Source: Bacillota bacterium (GTDB taxonomy: Bacteria > Bacillota > Desulfitobacteriia > Desulfitobacteriales > JAJXUE01). From it: DNA of 18,270 bases. The position numbers and the translations under genes are program-made. The DNA is taken from contig JAJYNB010000047.1 of the NCBI GenBank assembly GCA_021786555.1, positions 1-18,270 on the forward strand, in the 5' to 3' direction. Under the pieces are notes generated by a model. It saw nothing but the letters and a program-made list of their open reading frames with translations. It did not search any database and had not been told where the DNA came from. Position 1 is the first letter of the stretch. Every line of letters begins with the position of its first letter. Positions 5,684 to 13,439 of this stretch are shown here, in pieces.

Positions 5684-8407
5684 TCACCTATAACCATTCT
5701 GCAACAGGTCACTCAAGATCGCGCCCAGTTCCTCGATACTGAAAGGCTTGGCCACACAGCCCTTGAACCCGTATTCCTGGTACCTGGTGAGAACCGGGTC
5801 ATCAGCATAGCCGCTGGCAACCACCGCTTTTACCTCAGGGTCAAGCTTTAGCAGTGCACCAATGGCTTCCTTGCCGCCCATTGCCCCAGGTACGGTCAGG
5901 TCCATGAGAACTGCATCAAAGCCGTGGCCTGCCTCCAATGCTTCATGGTACATTTCCACCGCTTTGCTGCCATCCCTGGCATACTCAGCTTCATATCCCA
6001 GGTGGTTGAGCATTTGCACTACTACTTCAATCACCTTGTCTTCGTCGTCCATGACCAGCACTCTGCCGCTCCCTGCAAGCGTCTTCCTGCCGCCTGAAAC
6101 AGGAACCGAGACCTTACCCTCGGAAGAAGGCAGGTACACTTCAAAACATGTCCCTGCCCCCTCTTCTGATTTCACCAACACGTAACCGTCGTGTTTTTTA
6201 ATGATGGAGTAGACTGTGGCCAGTCCCAGACCGCTGCCATTCTCTTTGGTGGTGAAATAGGGGTCGAAAATCTTGGACAAGTTCTCAGCTGTTATTCCTA
6301 TTCCCTCATCAATAAAGGAAATTTTCAAGAACTGGCGGACTGGGGTACCATTTAGGCCTCCGCCCGGCGGTAGCACCACGTTTTCAGCAAAAACCCTTAC
6401 AGTGCCGCCTTCCGGCATGGCCTGCTTGGCATTAATAATCAGGTTGTTGATTACCTGGCTGATTTGCCCTTCGTCCACAGCAGCGGGCCAAAGCTCGGCC
6501 TGGATAAAAAACTCGCAGCGCACATTTGACCCGCTCAGGGCAAAGGTAGTGGCTTCCCTGATCAGACTGCTCACGGAAATAGTTTTCCTTACCGGCATGC
6601 CGCCCTTGGCAAAGGTAAGGAGTTGCTGGGTCAAACTTCTTGCCTCCAGGGAAGCTTTTTCAATTTCCTCCAATTTGGCGAACAACCGGGTTTCAGTACT
6701 TGCCGCAGAGCGGGCCAGGTTGATATTGCCCAGGATTACAGTCAGGATATTGTTGAAATCATGAGCAATACCTCCGGCCAAAATCCCCAGGGATTCGAGC
6801 TTGGAATTTTTGAGGAATTCCTCCTCCAACTTCTTGCGTCCAGTGATATCCCGCACCACCACCTGGACAGCCGGCCTTCCCTGGAAAGTAAACGGGGTGG
6901 CCAGAACTTCTACGTCAACAGTTTCGCCGTTAGGTTTGATGATTTTTTCTTCCGCCAGGGGGCCTATCCTGCCCTCCTCTACGGTTTGCCTGATTCTTTC
7001 CCTGGCCATATCCCAGTAATCCGGGTGCAGAAAATCCAAGAGCAGCTTGCCTTCAACATCTTTCAGGCCGCTTACCCCCAATAGCTTACACGTAGCCGCG
7101 TTGGCAAAAACAATTTTCCCGTCACAGTGGACCACAATAGCGTCGGGCGTCAGTTCAACTAACCTGCGGTAGCGCTCTTCGCTTTCACGCAGGGCCTTGG
7201 CCGATGCCATGCGCTGGCTGATGTTCCTGGCGATTACCAGGACAACCTGCTTCCCGTTTAGGGCAAAGATATGCGAACTCGCCTCCACAGCAACCAGTGC
7301 GCCCAGTTTGGAAACATAGCTGATTTCACGGGTCATGTAGCCTTGAGACAGAAGTTCCCGCATAAGTTGGGGGAGTTGTTTCAGGTGCTCATCCGCCAGG
7401 ATATCGGAAGGTGTCAGGGCCAGGAGTTCCTCCCTGCTGAAACCCAGGAAGCGGCAGGCTGCTGCATTGACCTCAACATATCGGCCTGGCACGCCGCTGT
7501 CCGGCAACTCGAAGAGAAAGATGGCATCGTTGGCGTTTTGAAACAGCTGGCGAAACTTCTCTTCGCTTTCCCGCAAGGCTTGTTCTGTCCGTCTTCTTTC
7601 CGTCAGGTCGTTCAATATTATAATTATGCCGCTAAACTTCCCTGGTTGGACAGGGATGCGCAGCAGCTTAACCTCAAAGTAACGGCTTTCCCATGCCCCT
7701 GGCAATTCCTTTTCAAAGATGTGCTGCAAAGCGCCGTTGCCGGCAAACCATTTTACTTCTTTATCCAACCAGTGATCGATTCTTTCTTTAAGGCTGAGGC
7801 CTCTGTCCTGTTGAAAACCGTGCCAGAGAAAAAGCTCAGCCGCTCCATGGTTGATGTTTTCGATTTGGTAGTTTTGATCCAGCAAAATCACAGGATTGGG
7901 AAGGTTGCGAAAGACTGTCAGGTACTCACCGGCATTCAGCCGGTTGTTTACCTCTATTTCCGCCAGCAGCCTGCTCTCCACAGCATCTGACCAATGAGCA
8001 TAAAAGCCCATTTCCACCCTGCTGAAGAAACCTTCCAAAAACATCCGGCAATATTCTGAATATTCGGGTTCAAAATCAGCCTCTGCCACAAGGTCAAAAT
8101 AGCTCTGGCGGTAGTATTTGAGAACCGCCAAATAGGCGCCTATGTCTATCCCCCACTGCCGGTGCCTTTGAGCCTGCTGTTTGCCGAACTCTTCACCGTG
8201 ATCCTGGGCGAGATGATCTGGATTTGCCTGGGGGTCTGAAGCGAGAGCATCTGACAACACCAGGGTCAGATGGGAGACCGCTATCGGTACCGCCCCACTA
8301 AGGGCTTCCCGGTAGCGGTTTTCCCTGCCTTCCCTGGTATAGTCCAATGTGCGTTGCACAAGCCAACTTTCCTTGCTCTGGACAAGTTCACGCAGACGCT
8401 CCATCAT
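5684..8407 (-). CDS. Hybrid sensor histidine kinase with three PAS domains and a receiver
   Basis: A 907-residue protein with no membrane segment, so a cytoplasmic sensor. Residues ~1-150 are a helical domain resembling the RsbRD-type N-terminal sensor (GIDIGAYLAVLKYYRQSYFDLV at 86-107 then FFSRVEMGFYAHW at 127-139). Three PAS domains follow (about 160-270, 280-400, 410-525), the last two with typical ESEE.YR/FR linkers. The kinase core has phospho-acceptor H549 in GGIAHDFNN, N-box N659, DEGIGI at 700-705 and GSGLGLA at 724-730. A C-terminal receiver (783-900) keeps D787/D788, phospho-acceptor D836, S865 and K887, so phosphotransfer should be intact. The ATG has GAGGGG 8 nt upstream. It is monocistronic with no response regulator nearby, so input signal and output partner cannot be read from context. 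Confidence 0.93.
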   Translation of the reverse strand: MMERLRELVQSKESWLVQRTLDYTREGRENRYREALSGAVPIAVSHLTLVLSDALASDPQANPDHLAQDHGEEFGKQQAQRHRQWGIDIGAYLAVLKYYRQSYFDLVAEADFEPEYSEYCRMFLEGFFSRVEMGFYAHWSDAVESRLLAEIEVNNRLNAGEYLTVFRNLPNPVILLDQNYQIENINHGAAELFLWHGFQQDRGLSLKERIDHWLDKEVKWFAGNGALQHIFEKELPGAWESRYFEVKLLRIPVQPGKFSGIIIILNDLTERRRTEQALRESEEKFRQLFQNANDAIFLFELPDSGVPGRYVEVNAAACRFLGFSREELLALTPSDILADEHLKQLPQLMRELLSQGYMTREISYVSKLGALVAVEASSHIFALNGKQVVLVIARNISQRMASAKALRESEERYRRLVELTPDAIVVHCDGKIVFANAATCKLLGVSGLKDVEGKLLLDFLHPDYWDMARERIRQTVEEGRIGPLAEEKIIKPNGETVDVEVLATPFTFQGRPAVQVVVRDITGRKKLEEEFLKNSKLESLGILAGGIAHDFNNILTVILGNINLARSAASTETRLFAKLEEIEKASLEARSLTQQLLTFAKGGMPVRKTISVSSLIREATTFALSGSNVRCEFFIQAELWPAAVDEGQISQVINNLIINAKQAMPEGGTVRVFAENVVLPPGGGLNGTPVRQFLKISFIDEGIGITAENLSKIFDPYFTTKENGSGLGLATVYSIIKKHDGYVLVKSEEGAGTCFEVYLPSSEGKVSVPVSGGRKTLAGSGRVLVMDDEDKVIEVVVQMLNHLGYEAEYARDGSKAVEMYHEALEAGHGFDAVLMDLTVPGAMGGKEAIGALLKLDPEVKAVVASGYADDPVLTRYQEYGFKGCVAKPFSIEELGAILSDLLQNGYR

Positions 8408-8550
8408 ACTGCAGACCCCTCACCCAAGTTTAAAAGTTAAATCACTCAAACCGACAATTTTCTCCTTTCTAGTCTTTCTACACTCTAAACATATATCCTG
8501 CCAGCTTCACCCCTTGCCAGACTCTAACTTCTTCGCTTTTCGCAACTTTT

Positions 8551-8579
8551 TTAATACCGATTTATTTTAGTTCAGGCAA
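8551..8579 (-). promoter_or_regulatory. Candidate promoter of the histidine kinase gene
   Basis: On the minus strand TTGCCT (8579-8574) is followed after exactly 17 nt by TATTAA (8556-8551), in an AT-rich setting. The start point would be near 8544, giving a leader of about 140 nt. The gap 8408-8656 also has to hold the signals for the divergent membrane-protein gene. Confidence 0.4.
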
Positions 8580-8593
8580 AAAGGATTTATCCT

Positions 8594-8630
8594 TCGCCCC
8601 GACGAATCATTAGAGGGCGACTTTATTTTT
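8594..8630 (+). terminator. Terminator-like hairpin just upstream of the membrane-protein gene
   Basis: TCGCCC (8594-8599) pairs with GGGCGA (8615-8620) and is followed by CTTTATTTTT on the plus strand. There is no plus-strand gene upstream within more than 3 kb, and the ATG of the next gene is only 26 nt further on. It may therefore work as a leader attenuator, or block stray antisense transcription coming from the kinase locus. Confidence 0.4.
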
Positions 8631-8656
8631 GGTCATTTGCTGAAAGGATCTAAGCC

Positions 8657-9091
8657 ATGGACGAGCGATTGGTTTTTTTGATCATTCTCTTTGCTTGCTT
8701 GCTGCTCAAAGGCTTGTCCACCGCCCTTTTGGAACAAGATTGGACAGCTGTCAGGGTCCGCAAGTTTTACGCCTACCTATTGGTCAATGTGTTGATTCCC
8801 ATGCTTATCTTCGGCTTTTACTCAGAATTTGCTTCCGCCCGCCAAGCCGCCATGGATGATTTGACAGGCTTTACGGGCAGTGTATTGTTCAGGCACGGCC
8901 TTGTGTCCCTGACGGTCATTTACCTGCTGACCATTCTCAGCTTATTCCTGTCCTGGAAAACCTGGCCTTTTCACCCATCCTTCAAAACCGGTCTAAAGAC
9001 CCTATTAATGGTGTTCATAGTGATCTTTATCGTAGAACTTGCCTCCCAGTTCTTGTCCGGCTCGAGCATAAGCCCGGTAATTCTCACCTGA
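8657..9091 (+). CDS. Hypothetical four-helix membrane protein, 144 aa
   Basis: A short integral membrane protein with four likely helices at about 5-24, 38-56, 80-99 and 112-132, so both ends probably lie on the same side. Short basic loops (VRVRKFY near 33-39, KTWPFHPSFK at 101-110) are consistent with a cytoplasmic face; the loop at 57-78 is mixed and carries two aspartates. The ATG is preceded by AAAGGA at about 9 nt. No catalytic or metal motif is seen and I do not recognise the family. It is divergent from the kinase gene and convergent with the cobalamin operon, with its own strong terminator, so it is probably a single-gene unit. Function unknown. Confidence 0.75.
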   Translation: MDERLVFLIILFACLLLKGLSTALLEQDWTAVRVRKFYAYLLVNVLIPMLIFGFYSEFASARQAAMDDLTGFTGSVLFRHGLVSLTVIYLLTILSLFLSWKTWPFHPSFKTGLKTLLMVFIVIFIVELASQFLSGSSISPVILT

Positions 9092-9118
9092 AAAGCCTTC
9101 CCCTGGGGACAGCCAAAA

Positions 9119-9138
9119 CCCTGCCGGCAGCGGCAGGG
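9119..9138. other. GC-rich hairpin in the trailer of the membrane-protein gene
   Basis: CCCTGCC (9119-9125) pairs perfectly with GGCAGGG (9132-9138) around a 6-nt loop. It lies between the gene's stop and its main terminator and has no T-tract. It may pause polymerase or protect the 3' end. Confidence 0.4.
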
Positions 9139-9168
9139 CTTAAGACGAAACCATATACTAGTTTTCTC

Positions 9169-9207
9169 AGGCCTTGCTTGCCCTTCCAGGGTGAGCAAGG
9201 CCTTTTT
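9169..9207 (+). terminator. Strong intrinsic terminator of the membrane-protein gene
   Basis: AGGCCTTGCT (9169-9178) pairs perfectly with AGCAAGGCCT (9194-9203). The stem continues inward through two G-U pairs into CCCT/AGGG with a 3-nt loop, and TTTTT follows (9203-9207). The minus strand lacks a U-tract, but the hairpin may still slow transcripts running out of cobD, 145 nt away. The rest of 9208-9351 shows no gene that I can support. Confidence 0.85.
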
Positions 9208-9351
9208 GTCCCCTTGAACCTCCCCGGCACAGCGATTCCCGGCGCCGGCAGGAGACAAAAATTTTCGAAGCCAGAGGCACGGCCCCGGCCGACCCAAAAC
9301 CAACGTTTTTCATCCTTCCCTGGGACCTAAAGGGCATTAACGTTTCCGGAC

Positions 9352-10407
9352 TTATTTCAGGACCAGAGCCAGAGCCTCCAGCAATTGGCTGTTGCTCTCG
9401 CGGTCTTTTACCGCAACCCGAAAATACTCCTCTCCCAAGCCGGGAAAATTTCCGCAATCCCTGATGAGTATTCCTTTACTCCCCAACCCTTGCACCAGGT
9501 CCCTGCCGCGAATCAGCCCTCTGTTATGCACCAGGAGGAAATTTGCCGCCGCGGGAAAAGGGTGTAGGCCCGGTAGTCTGCTCAGTTCATAGCTGAGAAA
9601 GTTCCGTTCCTGCTCAACCAAGAGCCTGGACCTGTCCTCATATTCCGGCTCCCGCAGGGCGGCAGCCCCAGCAGCCAGGGCCAGACTGTTGACGTTCCAA
9701 GGGTCTTTGTGTGCCGCCAGCTGTTTTACAAGCCCGGAACTGCCAATACCACAACCCAGCCGCAACCCCGGAATCCCGAAAAACTTGGTCAGTGAGTAGA
9801 GCACAAACAACCTGTCGTACTCAGCCAGGTAGTCGAAGGCGCGCCACTGCCTGGATGGGGTTACAAAATCCATAAAGGACTCGTCCACCACCACAAAGGC
9901 CCGCTCCTGCCTGGCGCGGGCCAGGACAGCCTTAAAATCCGTTTCCGGCAGAAAATAGCCCGTGGGATTGTTGGGGTTGCACAGCACCAGCAGGTCACAG
10001 CCTGTGAGCTCCAGGCTGCTGGGATTGAGTTTGAAATCAGGCTGCAGATAGCTGAGTATGATTTGGGTATCCTGACAGTTCAGGGCAGCGCCATATTCGG
10101 AAAAGGTGGGTACTGGAATGAGAGCTTTGGCCGGCTTTAAGACCTGAGCCAACAGATAAATCAGTTCCACCGCTCCATTACCCAGAATCAGGTTGTCCAC
10201 CCCAACTCCCAGGCGTCTGCTTAGCAATCCTTTCAGTTCCCGGCCCTCAGGTTCGGGATAGTGTACAATCTGGGCCAGGTTATCCCGGATAGCCTTGAAT
10301 ACCCCCTGGGGTGGCCCCAGGGGATTAATATTGGCGCTAAAATCCAGGAACTCCAAGTCCCCGTACTTTTCCTTGGCTGACTGTAAGTTCCCGCCATGCA
10401 GCGGCAT
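9352..10407 (-). CDS. cobD: L-threonine-O-3-phosphate decarboxylase CobD
   Basis: A 351-residue PLP enzyme of fold type I that decarboxylates threonine phosphate to (R)-1-amino-2-propanol phosphate, the linker between corrin ring and nucleotide loop. Visible hallmarks are the N-terminal HGGN (4-7) and DFSANINPLG (22-31) typical of CobD rather than HisC, CNPNNPTG at 143-150, D175 that contacts the PLP ring nitrogen, the Schiff-base lysine K208 in SLTKFFG, and R216 in GLRLG. The ATG at 10407 gives the expected family N-terminus and has AAGGTGG about 9 nt upstream, although it lies 71 nt inside the preceding gene. It is the last gene of the cobalamin operon. HisC-type aminotransferase is the alternative, made unlikely by the N-terminal motif and context. 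Confidence 0.93.
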   Translation of the reverse strand: MPLHGGNLQSAKEKYGDLEFLDFSANINPLGPPQGVFKAIRDNLAQIVHYPEPEGRELKGLLSRRLGVGVDNLILGNGAVELIYLLAQVLKPAKALIPVPTFSEYGAALNCQDTQIILSYLQPDFKLNPSSLELTGCDLLVLCNPNNPTGYFLPETDFKAVLARARQERAFVVVDESFMDFVTPSRQWRAFDYLAEYDRLFVLYSLTKFFGIPGLRLGCGIGSSGLVKQLAAHKDPWNVNSLALAAGAAALREPEYEDRSRLLVEQERNFLSYELSRLPGLHPFPAAANFLLVHNRGLIRGRDLVQGLGSKGILIRDCGNFPGLGEEYFRVAVKDRESNSQLLEALALVLK

Positions 10408-11302
10408 TGTTGTTCACCACCTTGACTCCGCCCTGAATAAACCGCATGTGCCAACTACAGCCCACTGCCGGGAAGGCCCGGCGCAGACTTTCCTCTTCTT
10501 TTTCCAGGTTCCTCTCCGGCTGGTAGAGCAGACCCAGTACTGTGCCGCTATGGGCCGCGACTATTCCCGCCCCCCCTCGCCGCCTGCTCCAGTCCCTGAG
10601 TTCAGACAGCAAAGGTTTAAAGAGGATGGACTGGTTGGCTTCTGCGCTCAACGTAGTACCTTGCCCCAATAAGCCAAGGTTTTTCTCCTGAATTCCCCTG
10701 CGTACCAACAGGAAGGCCCTCCGGGTAAGGGCTTCGTTCGCCTCGTTTTTCTCCGCCAGCCCGGGCTGGGCATTAAACTCCAGTGTATCCACCTGCCCGC
10801 CCAGGTCCAGGGCCAGGATCCCGGCCTCCGGCCCCTGGCCCAAAGGGAGCTGCCAGTATCCCCTGACATGGTCTACCAGGGTTATCCCCGGCAAAAGAGT
10901 ACCGTCCGTTGGTTCAATTCCGACGGCCAGGAAAGCCAGATCCCGCGGCCTCAGATACATGCCTAATGCCGCTGCCGCAGCAGATGCAGCCGCCCCGATA
11001 TCAGCGGTGGAACTGGCCATGCCTTTACCCCGCGGGATGCGGGAGTCCAGCCACAGTTCGCCCCCCAGTTCAGGGCTCCCCAAAAAGCTGAGGGTTCTGC
11101 GCACCGCTTCCAAAGCCTTGGGACGGTCCGCAGGGCCCGTAAGCCCAGGCGAGGGCCTGAGCTTGACCACCGCCAGGGAATAAAGGTCAACGGGACACGG
11201 TACAAGAAAATTCACGCCGTTCCAAGTGCCCTGAACCAATTCTCCGCAGGATGCGGGACACACCGCAGCTCCCTTCCGCTCCAAGGGTGTAACCCTTGCC
11301 AT
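10337..11302 (-). CDS. pduX: GHMP-family kinase, probable L-threonine kinase (PduX-like)
   Basis: A 321-residue soluble kinase of the GHMP superfamily. CPASCGELVQG (15-25) is the PduX-type first motif, and PRGKGMASSTADIGA (90-104) is the glycine/serine-rich ATP loop. EPTDG (130-134) and a C-terminal GAGIVAAHSGTVLGLL motif complete the fold. PduX phosphorylates L-threonine to the substrate of CobD, whose gene follows immediately and overlaps by 71 nt, strong support for this assignment over homoserine or mevalonate kinases. The ATG has GGGGAGG 9 nt upstream. The last ~24 residues (NNAAAWRELTVSQ... on) lie in the overlap and are unlikely to be conserved. There is a 49-nt gap to cobO. Confidence 0.85.
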   Translation of the reverse strand: MARVTPLERKGAAVCPASCGELVQGTWNGVNFLVPCPVDLYSLAVVKLRPSPGLTGPADRPKALEAVRRTLSFLGSPELGGELWLDSRIPRGKGMASSTADIGAAASAAAAALGMYLRPRDLAFLAVGIEPTDGTLLPGITLVDHVRGYWQLPLGQGPEAGILALDLGGQVDTLEFNAQPGLAEKNEANEALTRRAFLLVRRGIQEKNLGLLGQGTTLSAEANQSILFKPLLSELRDWSRRRGGAGIVAAHSGTVLGLLYQPERNLEKEEESLRRAFPAVGCSWHMRFIQGGVKVVNNNAAAWRELTVSQGKVRGLGVPGF

Positions 11303-11351
11303 ACCGAAATCCTCCCCGACAAAACGTTTCAGTGAACCCCTGCCCTGCGTC

Positions 11352-11909
11352 CTAGTATTCGATGCCGCGGCGGCTTTTGATACCCTGTTCGAAGGGGTGC
11401 TTGACCGCTTGCAAATCGTATACGGTGTCGGCCAGTGCGGTTATTTCAGCGGGCATCTGCCGGCCGGTAAGCACTAAGTCCATCTGCTCGCGGTACGCGG
11501 TAACCAAGTCTGTCACTGCTCCGTCCTCCAAAAGCCCCCGCCGCAGGGCGTGGCTGACCTCGTCCAAAACCAGCAGACCGTACTCGCCTGAATCCGCCAA
11601 CCTCCTGGCAAATTCCAAGGCTTTGACCGCGAAGCCGTATTCTGGATCGCGGTTGTGCCTGAAGCACTCACCGCAGCCAATACAGTGCATCTGACCGGAG
11701 CGGATCAGGCTGCTCCAGGGACAGCCCCAGCCAAACTGGTATATTCTGAGCCCTGCCCTCTGCGCAGCGAACAATTCCCCGGCGTAGCTGTTCCCCTTGA
11801 GAAATTGCACCACCGCAGCCTGCCGCCCGGATTCCAGGGCCAGCAGGGCCAACCCCAGGGCCCCGGTGGTTTTTCCTTTTCCGTCTCCCGTAATTACCGT
11901 GACGCCCAC
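11352..11909 (-). CDS. cobO: Corrinoid adenosyltransferase CobO/CobA/BtuR type
   Basis: A 185-residue ATP:cob(I)alamin/cob(I)yrinate adenosyltransferase that attaches the 5'-deoxyadenosyl group to cobalt. P-loop GDGKGKTT lies at 8-15, LLVLDEV at 112-118, LTGRQMPAEI at 147-156, and the family-ending KHPFEQGIKSRRGIEY at 170-185. The start is GTG at 11909, with GGGAGGG 6 nt upstream and a 16-nt overlap with the end of cbiA, implying translational coupling. Unusual is a cysteine cluster, C63 then C76-x2-C79-x2-C82, in the segment where E. coli BtuR has a cysteine-free loop near the cobalamin site. It may bind zinc or an iron-sulfur cluster. Confidence 0.93.
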   Translation of the reverse strand: MGVTVITGDGKGKTTGALGLALLALESGRQAAVVQFLKGNSYAGELFAAQRAGLRIYQFGWGCPWSSLIRSGQMHCIGCGECFRHNRDPEYGFAVKALEFARRLADSGEYGLLVLDEVSHALRRGLLEDGAVTDLVTAYREQMDLVLTGRQMPAEITALADTVYDLQAVKHPFEQGIKSRRGIEY

Positions 11910-13420
11910 AGTTTACCCTCCCGGCTGTCCCGGCAGGCCTGGAGGAAGCATGCGGCCATACCCGGGTTACCTGCAAAGTTTATATGGAGGTAGGACGCAA
12001 GGATATTTTTTCCCGCATAACCCTCCGGGTCCTTGTCCTCGCCGCAGGCGTCAGTTAACCTGTAGGCGAAACTCTCCCGCTCGTACGTCAGGGAGGAGTA
12101 GTGAAACTCATGCCCCCTGGCCCTGGCGCCCTTGGGCCCCAACAGGCTCTCCTGTATAAATGTTCCCTCCCGGTAGCCCATGCCCTGCAGGCGGCGGGAC
12201 ATAGCGCACACCGCCGGTACCAGTCCTACCCCGGCAAAGCTTTCACCATCAAAGCCCCTGATCTCGCGGCAGAGGTACATCAACCCGCCGCATTCTGCGT
12301 AAACCGGCACTCCCCGGGCATGGGCCTGCCTAAGGCTGCGGTGCATCTCCTGATTATCGGCCAACTGCTGCGGGAAGGACTCGGGAAACCCGCCGCCGAT
12401 GATTATACCCTCGGTGCCGGGAGGAAGTTCATTGTCGCGCAGGGGACTGAAACTGACAAGCTCTGCCCCCAGGGAAGCCAGCAAATCCAGTCCATCCTGG
12501 TAATAAAAAGAGAAGGCTTCATCCCTGGCCACAGCGATGCGCACCTGTTCCCCTGCCCTACGCGCAGGCAGTTCACCGGTGTCCCCGCAACCTGGCATCT
12601 GTGTATCCCTTGAAGTCGTTATGCCTGTGCCGGCCGAGCCCGAACTCAGCATCCGGTGCTCTGTCAGCTGGAGAGTACTCATCACTGCCCCTGGAGCAGT
12701 TTCCCCGGACCGAAAGCTTCCGTCCCTTTCCTCTTGCCAGTCCCGGGTCAGTTCCACAAGCCTGTCAAGGTCCATACCTTGTTCAATCACTCCGGCCAGG
12801 GCCTTAAAATAATCCGCCTGAGACCCCCGCTCTGTTAATGGCACCAGCCCCAGGTGGCGTTCCGGCAGGGTGAACCTATCCTCCCTGCCCAGGTACCCGA
12901 CCACTGGAATGCCGAGCCCTTCCACTGCCTCCCGCACCATCCCCAAATGGTTTGCACTGCCCACCCGGTTAAGGATCACTCCGGCAACTTTCACCCCGGG
13001 GTCAAAGCTGGCAAAGCCGTGTACCAAGGCTGCCGCGCTGTAGGCTGTAGAGCGCACATCCACAATCAGGAAAACCGGAGCCCCGATTAAAGCGGCCACA
13101 TGAGCACAGCTTCCCACTCCTTTTTGCCCCTTGATGCCGTCGAACATGCCCATTACCCCTTCGATGACGGCAATGTCCGCCCCTGCAGCAGCTTGTTCAA
13201 ACAGCCTCACCAGGTTGTCCCCCAGGAGCCAGGTGTCCAGGTTGCGGGAAATCCGCCCTGTGGCGCCGCTGTGGTAGCTTGGATCAATATAGTCCGGGCC
13301 TACTTTGAAGCCCTGTACTGTCATGCCCCTTGAGGCAAGAGCAGCCATAATGCCGGTGGATATTGTTGTTTTGCCCACCCCGCTGTGGGTTCCGGCAATC
13401 AACAACCTCGGTGTTCCCAT
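11894..13420 (-). CDS. cbiA: Cobyrinate a,c-diamide synthase CbiA
   Basis: A 508-residue glutamine-dependent amidotransferase that amidates the a and c side chains of (cobalt-)cobyrinate. The N-terminal ATP-binding domain has P-loop GTHSGVGKTT (10-19), KVGPDYIDPSYH (39-50) and EGVMGMFDG (87-95). The C-terminal class I glutaminase domain has GGGFPE (342-347), nucleophile C377 in AECGG and H437 in GHEFHYS. The ATG has GGAGG 6 nt upstream, 19 nt after cbiB. It is about 45 residues longer than Salmonella CbiA (459); the excess sits in a Ser/Thr/Gly-rich linker at about 230-292 between the domains, with no frameshift. It overlaps cobO by 16 nt. Hydrogenobyrinate synthase (CobB of the aerobic route) is the same family; cbiX and cbiC in this operon favour the anaerobic substrate. 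Confidence 0.94.
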   Translation of the reverse strand: MGTPRLLIAGTHSGVGKTTISTGIMAALASRGMTVQGFKVGPDYIDPSYHSGATGRISRNLDTWLLGDNLVRLFEQAAAGADIAVIEGVMGMFDGIKGQKGVGSCAHVAALIGAPVFLIVDVRSTAYSAAALVHGFASFDPGVKVAGVILNRVGSANHLGMVREAVEGLGIPVVGYLGREDRFTLPERHLGLVPLTERGSQADYFKALAGVIEQGMDLDRLVELTRDWQEERDGSFRSGETAPGAVMSTLQLTEHRMLSSGSAGTGITTSRDTQMPGCGDTGELPARRAGEQVRIAVARDEAFSFYYQDGLDLLASLGAELVSFSPLRDNELPPGTEGIIIGGGFPESFPQQLADNQEMHRSLRQAHARGVPVYAECGGLMYLCREIRGFDGESFAGVGLVPAVCAMSRRLQGMGYREGTFIQESLLGPKGARARGHEFHYSSLTYERESFAYRLTDACGEDKDPEGYAGKNILASYLHINFAGNPGMAACFLQACRDSREGKLWASR

Positions 13421-13439
13421 CCGTACCTCCGCAGATTTC

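Noticed and set aside
5527..5712. 61-codon minus-strand frame overlapping the end of the kinase gene (MVIGEANPEDVVTSLC...)
   Set aside because: It reads through both hairpins of the kinase 3' region and has no separate Shine-Dalgarno. A translationally coupled small protein cannot be excluded, but support is too thin to list it.
8971..9457. Two overlapping minus-strand frames of 110 and 96 codons between the membrane-protein gene and cobD
   Set aside because: They overlap the real genes on both sides, cross a strong terminator and show no family resemblance; shadows of GC-rich sequence.
10963..11205. Alternative frames of 60-80 codons opposite or within the pduX-like gene
   Set aside because: Out-of-frame shadows in GC-rich coding DNA; the GHMP kinase motifs are all in the chosen frame.
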